This document shows positions 28,582 through 37,861 of a stretch of DNA of 64,000 nucleotides, piece by piece. The notes beneath the pieces were generated by a model. It had not been told where the DNA came from, made no database searches, and saw nothing but the letters and a program-made list of their open reading frames with translations. Every line of letters starts with the position of its first letter. Position 1 is the stretch's first letter. Location of the stretch: contig CALSOR010000007.1 in the NCBI GenBank assembly GCA_943788025.1, positions 1-64,000 on the forward strand, read 5' to 3'. This DNA is from JABAAE01 sp905480545. GTDB taxonomy: Bacteria > Planctomycetota > Planctomycetia > Pirellulales > Pirellulaceae. A program made the position numbers and the translations under genes.

Positions 28582-30887
28582 CGACGGTTTTCAAGCCAGA
28601 CGCTTTTGTGATCAGAAGTTGACCGTCGTCGAATAATTGTCCTTTCCAACCAGCATCGATAAATGTTGTGGCGAGCGGATCGAAGATCAGTGTTGGACCT
28701 GTGATTTCATCACTTGTGGTAAGCATCGCTCGGTCGATGGTGCGTGGTGTACTTGGCACCTGCTGCCAGCCTGTCGGTGATTCTTCTTCACAGGCTGGAA
28801 GCCTATGCCACGAATTGTCACCGGCTGGCTTGTTTTTTAACGAATTGTCGCTCTGCAGTGATTTTTGCAATGATTTCTGCAACGATTTCTGCGACGATTT
28901 CTGCAACGAAGTTGTCCCGACTCGTCCTTCGACGCGAATCATGCCAATTTCGATCGCGTGCTGTTGTAGAAACCCGAATCGCTTTTGATGTTCAAGTTCA
29001 AATTGTGATGCGTTCGAATCCGTATTTTCAAACTCAATGGTCAGGTAACTTTCCGTGCCCGCGTATCGAACGTCGACTTTGTTTTGAAAATCAACGACGG
29101 AATGGTTTCCATAGCGTGCTTTCAAATCTAGATTGTCGAATTCCTGTTGGATATCTTTGCTGAGTGATTGGAATTGAGTTTCCAGATCCGTGGCGTTTGT
29201 CAATTTGCGATAGATGCCCTGCGACCGATGAATGACTCGATCTGCCAAACCAATTCCATAGGCGCTCAGGACTCCGGCCTGTGGATGCACCAAGATTTTT
29301 CCGATCCCTAATTCTTCGGCGACTTTACAGCAAATCTGTCCCGCCGCCCCGCCAAAGCTGACTAGCGCATAATCCGTGACGTCGTATCCTTTTTGAATTG
29401 AAACCAGTCGGATGGCTTGGGCGGTTTTGGCGACCGCGATTTTGAGAAAGCCTTCCGCAATCCACATCAAACTGCGATCCTGTTTTGCAAATTGCTTGAT
29501 CTGATGTTGAATCTGTTTCAATTTGGTTTCGACCGCTGCCAAATCGAGCGGGAACGGAAACGAGTCCTTTTTGATTCTTCCGAGGAATAAATTGATATCG
29601 GTCAGGCAAAGTGGTCCACTCTTGCCGTAACATGCCGGTCCCGGATCGGCGCCGGCGCTTTTCGGTCCGACCAAGAATCTTTTGCCATCGTATTCACAAA
29701 TCGAGCCTCCACCTGCGGCAACGGTTTCAATCGCCAGCGTCGGGGCCACGATAAAAACGCCCGATTTTTCGACTTCGTAGTGATAGTGGTATTCGCCATC
29801 AAACCGAGAGACGTCGGTGCTGGTTCCACCCATGTCGAATCCAATTGACTTGGTGATGCCGGCCGCCTGTGCCGTTTTGGAAAAGCCGACGACGCCTCCC
29901 GCCGGTCCGGATAGGATGCTGTCTTTGCCTGTGAATTGATCCGCTGGGACAAGTGCACCTGACGACGAAAAAAGTGCCAACGCCGAATCGTCAGTCAGGT
30001 GCGTTCGTATCTGATTGACGTAACTTCGTAGAATCGGATTGAGGTAAGCATCCAACACCGTGGTGTACGCTCGGGGGATGATGCGAATCGCCGGAGCGAC
30101 TCGATGTGAGACACTGATCTCTTCGAACCCGACTTCGCGAGCGATGGACTCGAGTAGAATCTCATGCGATGGAAATTTAAACGAATGCATCAAGCAAATG
30201 GCGAGAGAGTCGATGCCGTGTTGTTTGATTTGAAGAAGTTGTTGGCGGGGCGGCGTCTGGATTCAGTGCCTTCTCCACGGTGCCGTCATGCAAAATCCGC
30301 TCCTCGATTTCGATGGAGGTTTCGAATAGCGGTTCGGGTTTCTTGATATCGATTGCAAAGATATCGGGGCGGTTTTGAAATCCGATACGAAGTAGATCGC
30401 CATGTCCTTTTGTTGTGACAAAAGCAACGCGGGCGCCGGTCCGAGTCAATAACGCATTGGTGCCGCGTGTCGTCCCCAATCGCACGTCCAAATTCGGCAA
30501 TGGTTGAATGAGTGGCAGGTTGAGTGTCTTGCGAATGGCGAAGATGGGTGCCGGAAGGGTCGATTCAACCGTGAAATTGTGAAGCGTGAATTGGGTTAAC
30601 GAATCGGTGATCGATTCGTCATGCTGAAGTTTGAATCGTCCATCCGGTTTGGAATCAATGATCCGCCAAGATTCATTATTGGATCGGAGTTCAAGATTGC
30701 GGAAGAATTGGTCGGTGAATCCAATGAGTTCTTTGGAAAGAAAGTAGCCGTCGGCATCCGGTTTTGCTGAGCCAAGAATTTGTCCGGAGCTGAGGACTTT
30801 GGTGAAGTGCTTGTCACCGTTGGGATCAACGCCGATGCAATCGGTAAACGTTCCGCCGACGTCGATCCAAAATTGCCAATTCATCAA
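28550..30887 (-). pseudogene. Hydantoinase A / 5-oxoprolinase subunit, one-base frameshift and repeat insertion
   Basis: The frame from ATG 30884/30887 gives FWIDVGGTFTDCIG (ATP site of the ASKHA fold), RLGTTRGTNALLTRTGARVA and RPDIFAIDI, then ends after DAAPP. The family continues one frame over as QQLLQIKQHGIDSLAICLMH and SHEILLESIAREVGFEEI, with GPAGGVVGF and FDMGGTSTDV following. The break is a C4 run (RC of ~30245-30252); one C fewer restores the frame. Residues of the second frame near 427-446 are a K-S-L-Q repeat coded by 12-bp units. Those near 460-480 are coded by an inserted palindrome (28766-28798). Both lie in a linker before the last domain. It works with HyuB. Confidence 0.85.
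28757..28915. repeat. Palindromic insertion plus 12-bp tandem repeat inside hyuA
   Basis: A 9-bp stem CCAGCCTGT / ACAGGCTGG (28766-28774 and 28790-28798, loop of 15) is followed by AAGCCTATGCCAC. A run of 12-bp units of the type GCAACGATTTCT follows (about 28867-28915). Both are in frame with hyuA on the minus strand and add about 50 residues of low-complexity sequence to the protein. Confidence 0.7.
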
Positions 30888-30926
30888 GTTGTTAGATTCC
30901 TAGGTTGAGGAGTGGAAAGAAAATTA

Positions 30927-31108
30927 GACAGGATGAACAGGATAAAAAAGGATAAAAGATTAGTAGAAAGAAGATGAGAGAAGGACAGGAAGATTAAAGA
31001 TGTAAGGAAATGGTAGGAGATGTTCGGTATACGACAAAAAGTTAAAGACATATTACCTTCGCGAACTTTCCAGCATGGCATCCTATTTTATCTTTTGTTG
31101 GTCCTGTC
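30927..31108. repeat. ACAGGAT inverted repeat pair 7
   Basis: The forward arm is 30927-30953, 40 bases upstream of the hyuA start. The degenerate reverse arm is 31081-31108, ending GGTCCTGTC. The gap 30888-31135 holds nothing else. Confidence 0.75.
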
Positions 31109-31135
31109 AAAAATTTCGGCAGTTTGTCGTTTGGT

Positions 31136-32400
31136 TCACTTTCCACCAACCGACATCAAGTGCGATACCGTTCGCAAAATCAGTTTGCCGTCAGAGACAG
31201 CAGGTGTGGCATGACTCTTTTCTCCCAGTTCACTCTCGCCCAAGCGTTTGAATTTGCGGTCAGCAGCAAACGCTGTCACTTTTCCTGTTTCGGAAACGAC
31301 GTAGATTCGGTCTTGAATGCAGATTGGCGAAGACCAATACGCGCCGCCCAGCCGCTCTCGCCAGAGGACTTTTCCTGTTTCGATTTCAACGGCTCTGCGC
31401 GATGCCTTTATCCGACACCAGGAAGAACAGGTCGCCATGTACGACTGGTGTCGGAACGTAGTTCGCGTTCCGGTCGACCTTGTAGGCTTCAGTTTGGCGT
31501 CGGTACCCTGGTTTGATTCGCGACGACAAAATTACCGCCGCCGCCCGAGCCGCAACTTCCCAGTATCATTCCGCCTGCGATCACGGGCGATGAAACCGTT
31601 CGTTTATCAAACGCGTTGTCGTAGCTCCAATTCTTGTTTCCTGTTTCTGGGTTCAAGCTGTAGACGCCCTTCGCCACGATTGCAGCAAATCAATTCGTCG
31701 TCGCCGTCTCGAGTTCTTATAGATGCAGGGAACCGCATACGAGACCCGGCTTGTGACTCGCTGTGATTGCCAAGCTTTCTTTTCCCGTTTTGGCGTCAAA
31801 CGCGTAAACGATGCTTTCGCCCGGTGCTTGGCCTGGACCCAGTTGGTCTTTTTGTTGCGAGTTGGCGATGATGACTTTGTCCTGGTAAACGATTGGCGAC
31901 GCCGCAAAGCCATGTTGCCCGACCCACGTGCCCAGCTTCTTTTGACCCATACTTCTTTTCCATCATGAGTCAGTGCCCGTAACGTCGTTTGCGTACGCAT
32001 CCGACCAGGCGACGTAAACGTGGTGCTGGTCATCGACGGTTGGCGTGCTGGAGTTGTAGCTGTTCAGTCGGTGGAAGCGATAAGCGGATGAGGGAAAGGA
32101 CTTTTGCCATTGGATCTTTCCCGTGTCGGAATTCACCGAAATCACATAACGAGTCGCGTCGTCCTGATTGGCGGAAAGCGTATAAATGCTCTTTCCAAAT
32201 TGGACGGGTGAAGAATGGCCATAGCCAGGAAGTTTGGTTTTCCAATTTAAATCGGCATCGGTCCAGGTGGTTGGGATCGATTTTGCGTTGCTTTTTCCGT
32301 TTCCGTTTTCACCCCGGAATCGAGTCCACTCCTGGGCGTTGGCGGGGTGGCAACAAAAGTTAGCAAGGAGGAGGAAGCAAATCAGGTTTACGTTGTTCAT
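31136..32400 (-). pseudogene. PQQ-like beta-propeller protein (outer membrane/periplasmic), many frame breaks
   Basis: On the minus strand a signal peptide (MNNVNLICFLLLANFCCHPA) and EWTRFRGENGNGKS start a PQQ_2 beta-propeller. It continues through TGKIQWQKSFPSS, QHGFAASPIVYQDKVIIANS, VSYAVPCIYKN, GVYSLNPETGNKNWSYD, NYVPTPVVHGDLFFLVSDKG, VEIETGKVLWRERLGG and ending SATPAVSDGK-like blades. These pieces lie in order but in changing frames, with at least seven one-base shifts (for example near 31990, 31948, 31755, 31515 and 31400). The blades themselves are hardly altered. Proteins of this family are abundant in planctomycetes; their substrates are mostly unknown. As read it cannot make a full protein; consensus errors are the simplest cause. 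Confidence 0.75.
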
Positions 32401-32549
32401 TTTCGATCCTGTTTCGGAATGCGACGAGATTTACGATCGCGATTTGGGCGTCCGTTCATTATGGAATGAACTTTTTTCGTTTCATAGAGCGTGCGGAACT
32501 CTTGGGCACCTCAGGAGAGGTGGAAGAGAAGGAATAAGAAGTGGAATTA

Positions 32550-32791
32550 GACAGGATGAACAGGATAAAAAATGATGAAATGCTTGGGAGTTAAGAGGAG
32601 GGAAGAAGGCGAGGGAAATAGGCAGGATAAAAATTCGATGACATGCTGTAAAAGTGAAGAATGACTTTTTGCTAGGTCAGAGTTCTCGGCACCTAAGGAT
32701 CTTTTCTCTCGACACTCATATTCTTGCTTTCTCCCATTTTCTTACCTTCTTGCCACCTTCGTAACTCCTGTTTTATCCTGTTCATCCTGTC
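32550..32791. repeat. ACAGGAT inverted repeat pair 8
   Basis: The forward arm is 32550-32573, a partial forward copy lies near 32620, and the reverse arm is 32766-32791 (TTTTATCCTGTTCATCCTGT). The gap 32401-32913 is otherwise non-coding. This is the last pair of the family in the window. Confidence 0.82.
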
Positions 32792-32913
32792 AAAAATTTT
32801 ATTTTTTCTCGCTTTTCGACGGTCTGTTCTGGCCTCTAATTCCTAAAGGTTGCGAGCGATTCGAGGTTATGAGACAATACGCCTCAGTTCACTCTTTTTG
32901 AAAAGGTTGGAAA

Positions 32914-33645
32914 ATGCAGATTTGGCCAGCGATCGATATTTTGGATGGGAAGTGCGTTCGATTAACGCAAGGCGATTACAGCCAATCGACTGTTTATGGT
33001 CAAGATCCCGCCGATATGGCAGCTAGGTGGTGTGCTGACGGCGCAGAGTGTTTGCATTTGGTTGATCTGGATGGAGCGAGAGATGGTTCCAATTTTAATT
33101 TCTCTGCGGTGAAAGAAATTGTTCAATCGGTTGATGTTCCATGCCAATTGGGTGGTGGTATCCGCAACGAACAAACGATCCAAGAGTATTTGGAGCTGGG
33201 TGTTAGTCGCTTGGTAATCGGAACCAAAGCAATCAAGGACCCAGAGTGGTTGGAAGAAATGGCGGCCAAGTACCCGCAGCGATTGGCGATCGGACTTGAT
33301 GCCAGACATGGAAAAGTTGCGACCGACGGTTGGAAGCAAGTTTCTGAAATGTCAGCGATTGATTATGCCAAGCAGATTTCAAGCTTTCCGATCGGCGCGA
33401 TTATTTATACGGATATTTTGAAGGATGGAATGCTGGCTGGTCCAAACGTCGAGTCAACGAAAGAATTCAGTGCTGAGGTTAGCGTTCCCGTGATTGCGTC
33501 CGGCGGCGTGACCACCATCGACGATGTTTCGCGTTTGGCGGCATTGGATATCACGGGTGCGATTGTAGGGCGAACGTTGTACGAAGGCAAAATGAATTTG
33601 CACGATGCAATTTCTGCGGCCAAAGGGAAGGCAACAAAGGTCTAG
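32914..33645 (+). CDS. hisA: 1-(5-phosphoribosyl)-5-[(5-phosphoribosylamino)methylideneamino]imidazole-4-carboxamide isomerase HisA
   Basis: A (beta/alpha)8 barrel of 243 residues, the usual HisA length. The catalytic Asp residues are D8 in PAIDILDGKCVRL and D129 in AIGLDARHGKVA. The phosphate-binding loops are QLGGGIRN and VIASGGVTT, and the family end GRTLYEGK is present. It catalyses the Amadori rearrangement (ProFAR to PRFAR) in histidine synthesis. No other his gene is next to it, so the pathway genes must be scattered, as is common in planctomycetes. ATG 32914 follows a weak ribosome site (AAAGGTTGG). Repeat DNA lies on both sides. Confidence 0.95.
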   Translation: MQIWPAIDILDGKCVRLTQGDYSQSTVYGQDPADMAARWCADGAECLHLVDLDGARDGSNFNFSAVKEIVQSVDVPCQLGGGIRNEQTIQEYLELGVSRLVIGTKAIKDPEWLEEMAAKYPQRLAIGLDARHGKVATDGWKQVSEMSAIDYAKQISSFPIGAIIYTDILKDGMLAGPNVESTKEFSAEVSVPVIASGGVTTIDDVSRLAALDITGAIVGRTLYEGKMNLHDAISAAKGKATKV

Positions 33646-33719
33646 ATTCCGTTCCCCACAGGTGATTTAGGTTTTTGTCCCAATTGCAGATCTGCTCGTT
33701 TTTTGACGGGTATGGATCG

Positions 33720-34340
33720 CATGATGCCATCACTTCGTGATTCGCTTGTGAATGATTGGCTCACCATGGGCTGACGCCCATGGCTTTAGAATGTCATCGC
33801 TCTGCGATTCATTTCTGCTGGGGTGTTAGATCGACCGCGAAATCGTAGGTATCACGATTGGGTTAATCTGTTGATGTATTCCATCAATTCGTAAAAAGAC
33901 GTTGGTTGGCGGGCGTTATCGCTCGTCGATTCTCCAGAATGATGAATAAACAGAGGGCGGGACGATTCATCGGTGCCCTGCTTGAGGTGAAAAAGCATTG
34001 GGCAGCTGATCTCGCGTTTGGCATGATTTCACGCGAGTATCAACTGCGAAGCAGTGGCATTCTACAGCCAGGCTCTTCTGTGAGATGAATAAGCAATGGG
34101 AAGCTCATCTGGCGTTTCGCATGATTTACGAACGCGAATGTATCAACTGCGAAGCAGTGATTTTCTGCAGCCATGGTCATCATTCTGTGAGATGAATAAG
34201 CAATGGGAAGCTCATCTGGCGTTTCGCGACGATTTGCGAACGCGAATTCATCAACTGCGAAGCAGTGGTAATCTACAGCCACGGGCGTCAGCCCGTGGTA
34301 ACGCATCCCCGTTCTCCCAAATCACGAAGTGATGGCATTG
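33720..34340. repeat. Hairpin repeat array between hisA and the Ser/Lys-rich gene
   Basis: The array starts with ATCACTTCGTGAT, then CCATGGGC-tgac-GCCCATGG (33764-33783) and ATCGCTCTGCGAT. Two partial ~100-base direct repeats follow around AACTGCGAAGCAGT (34040 and 34143). A reversed element ends the array: ACTGCGAAGCAGT, CCACGGGC-gtca-GCCCGTGG (34279-34298) and ATCACGAAGTGAT. The outer hairpins thus face each other. No gene is seen in 33646-34599. A perfect 18-bp palindrome GAAAAATTCGAATTTTTC lies at 34431-34448. Confidence 0.8.
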
Positions 34341-34599
34341 GATTTACCACAAAATTCTGGCCAACCTGATAGGTCATTGGCAAACGAGTGCTAGACCTTT
34401 TATTTGAATGAACAAATTTCAAAAAAAATAGAAAAATTCGAATTTTTCGATTCGAAATTATCACCATTTATCGACTAGACAAATAGCGGGATAACTGTTT
34501 TGCAAAACGCTGCTAACCGTTAGGAATGGATCCTGAATGATCAAAAACAGGGATGGTCAGTTAAATTCAATTTGTTATTTCTTCCAAAGGAAAAGTTAA

Positions 34600-35115
34600 A
34601 TGAAATCACTTTATATTGCCGTTTGCTTTTTGCTTGTAACCATTGTTTCTGTTGATTCTGTTTCGGCACAATCAAAATCGTCCAAGTCTAAAACCAGTGC
34701 GTCAAAAAAGACATCAACTAGCAAATCAAGTTCAAAAAAATCCTCTAAATCGACGGGTCGACTCCCTGCCTTTTTTGGCCAATTGAAATTGAAGGATGAC
34801 CAGCGGACCGATATTTACGATATCCAATCGAAATACAAAAGCGAAATGGATGCAATGGCTAAGAAGCTTGAAGAGCTGAAGGAAAAGCAAACCAAGGAAG
34901 TTGAGGGTGTTTTGACACGAACTCAAAAGACATTGCTCAACAAGCTTCGCAAGAGTACCAGTTCGGAGGTCTCGTCTACGGCAAAGTCCTCTTCGAAAAA
35001 GGTATCGTCAAGCAAGTCATCCTCTAAGAAGCCATCGACAAAAAAGTCGACGTCGAAAAAATCGTCTAGTAAATCCGGAACGAAAAAGAAATCGAGTTCG
35101 AAAAGTTCGAAGTAA
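34600..35115 (+). CDS. Exported Ser/Lys-rich protein with a Spy-like helical core
   Basis: The protein of 171 residues has a signal peptide (1-23, cleavage after VSA), a Ser/Lys/Thr-rich stretch (24-52), a helical core (53-115) and a second Ser/Lys-rich tail (116-171) with repeated SSSK/KKS. The core contains LKLKDDQRTDIYDIQSKY and LKEKQTKEVEGVLTRTQ, which resembles the LTxxQ-type helices of Spy/CpxP-like periplasmic proteins. The tails are strongly basic, like histone-H1-like tails, but the signal peptide argues for export. AAGGA lies 11 bases before the ATG and a terminator follows. The function is unknown; binding of polyanions such as the sulfated glycan, or of nucleic acid, is only a guess. 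Confidence 0.7.
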   Translation: MKSLYIAVCFLLVTIVSVDSVSAQSKSSKSKTSASKKTSTSKSSSKKSSKSTGRLPAFFGQLKLKDDQRTDIYDIQSKYKSEMDAMAKKLEELKEKQTKEVEGVLTRTQKTLLNKLRKSTSSEVSSTAKSSSKKVSSSKSSSKKPSTKKSTSKKSSSKSGTKKKSSSKSSK

Positions 35116-35139
35116 AATCTAGGCATTCGCAAGATGTTG

Positions 35140-35165
35140 GAAAGCGTCGATTTGTCGACGCTTTC
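35140..35165 (+). terminator. Intrinsic terminator of the Ser/Lys-rich gene
   Basis: A perfect 11-bp stem GAAAGCGTCGA / TCGACGCTTTC with loop TTTG begins 25 bases after the stop. It is followed by a moderate T-rich tract (TTTGTGCTGTTTT). Confidence 0.7.
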
Positions 35166-35294
35166 TTTGTGCTGTTTTGGAATCGTGGATGAACGTCAAG
35201 GAATGCCTCGCCGAGCTGCATTCATTTGTTTTTGGCGGGATTTTGAAACCGAGGCGTATGATCGTTGAGTCACGGTCGTTAAGTCATGATCGTT

Positions 35295-35880
35295 GTTAAT
35301 GTCATCACTTCGTGATTCCTTTGTGAACGGTTTGTTACCACGGGCTTACGCCCGTGGCTTTAGACTGTCATCGCTTCGCGATTCGTTCTGTTGCGAGGGA
35401 GATGCGTTTTGTGCCATCACTCCGTGATTCGTTTGTGCCGTTTTTGTGACCACGGGCTTTCGCCCGTGGCTTTAGACAGTCATCGCTTCGCGATTCGTTC
35501 TGTCGCGAGGGGGGATAGGTTTTGTGCCATCGAATCACGATTCGTTTGTGCTGTTTTTGTGACCACGGGCTTTCGCCCGTGGCTTTAGATTGTCATCGCT
35601 TCGCGATTCATTCTGTTGCGGGTGAGATACGTTTGGGGCCATCGTGTCGCGATTCCGTCGAAAGTGGGGTGCAATTAGGATTGGGGTCATCTTTTTGAGA
35701 TTTGTTCGATCGTGGGCCGGGATGATTTTTTGTGCCATCGTGTTGCGATTTAGCAGATCGGAGTGGGCGTCAAGTCATCAACTGCGGAGCAGTGACATTC
35801 TAAAGCCATGGCCGTCAGTCCATGGTATCGATTTCCAACGCAATCCGAATCACGAAGTGATGGCATTGACTGAACGGTAT
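35295..35880. repeat. Hairpin repeat array, three forward and one reverse element
   Basis: Three direct copies, spaced about 112 bases, each carry ATCACTTCGTGAT or a variant, then CCACGGGC-N4-GCCCGTGG (35338-35357, 35449-35468, 35563-35582) and ATCGCTTCGCGAT. A reversed copy closes the array: ACTGCGGAGCAGT, CCATGGCC-gtca-GTCCATGG (35806-35825) and ATCACGAAGTGAT. The loops vary (TTC, TCC, GGA) while the stems stay paired. Confidence 0.85.
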
Positions 35881-36009
35881 TCGGGTCGACATTCGCATTC
35901 ATCGCATCTGTTGTTGGGTTCGACGGACCTATCGGATCTTTAAATCCCGCGAGACATATTGATTTTTCCGCCAATTTGAATCTCGCCGTCTCCAATGATC
36001 AACCATCAA

Positions 36010-36365
36010 ATAATGTCATCGCTTCGCGATTCGCTTTTGAAGGTTTTGTGACCACGGGCTTGCGCCCGTGGCTTTAGGATGTCATCGCTCCGCGATTCGC
36101 ATGAGAGTGGGATACGGAAACGAGGGTGGGATGCGGAAAGGATAGTGGGATACGGGAACGAGAGTTGGATGCGGAAAGGGTAGTGGGGTGCGGAATCGAG
36201 AGTGGGGTTAAATAACGTGGGGTATTGTTTCGCGATTCCATGGATTGGAATGGGCGTCGCGTCATCAACTGCGAAGCAGTGGCATTCTAAAGCCATGGAC
36301 GTCAGTCCATGGTATCGATTTCCAACGCAATCCGAATCACGAAGTGATGGCATTGGATTGATGCA
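36010..36365. repeat. Hairpin repeat pair enclosing a short direct-repeat tract
   Basis: A forward element (ATCGCTTCGCGAT at ~36017, CCACGGGC-ttgc-GCCCGTGG at ~36052-36071, ATCGCTCCGCGAT at ~36083) faces a reverse element (ACTGCGAAGCAGT, CCATGGAC-gtca-GTCCATGG, ATCACGAAGTGAT, ~36266-36350). Between them are about six degenerate copies of a ~20-base unit around GAGAGTGGGATGCGGAAA. No gene is present in 35116-36439. Confidence 0.8.
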
Positions 36366-36439
36366 AAAAAATAAAGATTGTTGAAGGACTGGGGTACTGT
36401 GGTGTCACGGTCTTGAGTAACCATCGCTTTTGGGTTCGG

Positions 36440-37492
36440 CTAATGTTGAACGACGCGGCGAGATTCTTCTTCCATCCATGATTGGGTCGTTCGCCCGCAC
36501 AGGTAACTCATCATTCCAAATCCAATGAGCATCACCAGTAACCAACCTGATACTTTTCCGCGTTCGGTAACAGACAATTCGATGAACCTGAAAAACGAAC
36601 TGTCATTCCCGCTAAGCATCGAAATCGCCAACAGAAACGTCGTAAATACGGTCATGCCAAGCATGAAATACGAAACAAACCGGGTCGCCGTCCAATCTGG
36701 AATCTGGCTGAGGAACAAAGCATATAAGAATTGAATCGCCGCGAAAAAAATCAGCATGTAAGACCATCGTCCAAGTGGCAGGTGATAATCTTTTTCAATC
36801 CATCCGATCATCGTGTAGATCACCGGCCCCAAAAGGAAAATTCCGATCACAATCATTGCCCATGCCAGAGAATAGGCACGACCGGAGATCTGCTTGTTGT
36901 GACTGACACCGGGATTTTCTTCATTGGTAAACCATTGCTTCATAAATCCAAACGTCGAATGCTGATTTGAACGTGCGTCTGAAATGGTCTTTTCCAAATC
37001 ATGGATTTTCGATTCTTCCTCATCGATGGATTGGGTTAAGACTTGGAAGGCTTGGTTTTCCTGGACGGGTTTGTTTTTGCCGGCGGGTAATGCTACCGGA
37101 ATGGCTAGAGGTCTGGTCAATTCCTCAGGTTCCCGGTTTCCGAATTCGTTCGATTTTTTCGGTATGATCGTTACGGGAATTTCAGTTGGATTAAAACTTA
37201 GGTTCTCTCCCGCCGTCGCAATTTCACTTCGCACTCCTGAGCCGGCGCTCATTTCTTTTTCGTCGGTATCTCGCGCGCCCCCAAGAAACAAAATGTCGTC
37301 GGAAATGACATCCGAAATTTCGGACGAAAGTGTCGCTTGCAGAACGGATTTTTGATTTGTTTGAAAGCGTTCCGTTTCAGCGGTCGGAATCCATATGGAA
37401 GCCTCGCACTTAGGGCATTGGAACGCATCAAATGCTTTGCTAATAGGAACTCTCAGTTTGCATCCGTTAGGGCATTTTACGACGGCGGGCAT
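36440..37492 (-). CDS. Zinc-ribbon-containing membrane protein of unknown function
   Basis: The protein has 350 residues. The N-terminus has VVKCPNGCKLRVP and AFQCPKCEASIWIP, a four-Cys zinc ribbon as found at the front of many planctomycete proteins. A polar linker follows, with a short helical segment near SIDEEESKIHDLEKTISDA. Four membrane helices lie in the last 150 residues (about 208-230, 243-262, 272-295 and 315-335). I do not recognise a named family. It stands alone between repeat arrays. A sensing or scaffolding role at the membrane would be speculation. Confidence 0.7.
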   Translation of the reverse strand: MPAVVKCPNGCKLRVPISKAFDAFQCPKCEASIWIPTAETERFQTNQKSVLQATLSSEISDVISDDILFLGGARDTDEKEMSAGSGVRSEIATAGENLSFNPTEIPVTIIPKKSNEFGNREPEELTRPLAIPVALPAGKNKPVQENQAFQVLTQSIDEEESKIHDLEKTISDARSNQHSTFGFMKQWFTNEENPGVSHNKQISGRAYSLAWAMIVIGIFLLGPVIYTMIGWIEKDYHLPLGRWSYMLIFFAAIQFLYALFLSQIPDWTATRFVSYFMLGMTVFTTFLLAISMLSGNDSSFFRFIELSVTERGKVSGWLLVMLIGFGMMSYLCGRTTQSWMEEESRRVVQH

Positions 37493-37861
37493 TTTTGGAT
37501 TTCAGAATCAGGTTGACCAAGGTCGCGAGTTTTCGGGGAAATTTGCATGGGTTGGATTGCTAGTGTCTTTCGGCCATTGTTTTCCGGTGCGGCGGCAAGA
37601 CGCCGCCGAATCGTTTTTTGTAAAACCGCCGATGTGATGTTTGAAAAACCGCCGATAGGGTTTTTGTTAAACCGCGTGTCCATCGGGCCGCGCGTCAAAA
37701 GCAATACATTACGCAAGCCTAACGTATCCATCGCGAGCGCGGGGCGATACCACCGCGGTTTAACAAACGTCTTAGTGAATCGGAATGTTATCGCAAAGTG
37801 CATCGGCGTATCGCCGCAAAATTTCATTTTACGTGCCGAGACACTCGAGGCCATCAAATCG
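37493..37861. repeat. Non-coding gap with GTTAAACCGCG-type repeat arms
   Basis: The gap holds the palindrome GCGGCG-gcaaga-CGCCGC and the motif GTTAAACCGCGTGTCCATCG at 37666-37685. A reversed partner CCGCGGTTTAACAAAC lies near 37752-37767. The same motif recurs near 46658-46682 and, reversed, just before the three 16-bp arrays at 52.5-54.0 kb. No gene is seen. Confidence 0.55.

Noticed and set aside
28668..29163. Plus-strand frames with Cys/Asp/Phe repeats opposite hyuA
   Set aside because: They are the reverse reading of the 12-bp tandem inside hyuA, which has clear family motifs around it.
30164..30346. Small plus-strand gene at the hyuA frame break
   Set aside because: It lies opposite conserved HyuA sequence; the break is better explained by one extra C.
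21700..32791. Integron with attC sites
   Set aside because: The layout is cassette-like, but the arms lack the RYYYAAC/GTTRRRY core and no integrase is present in the window.
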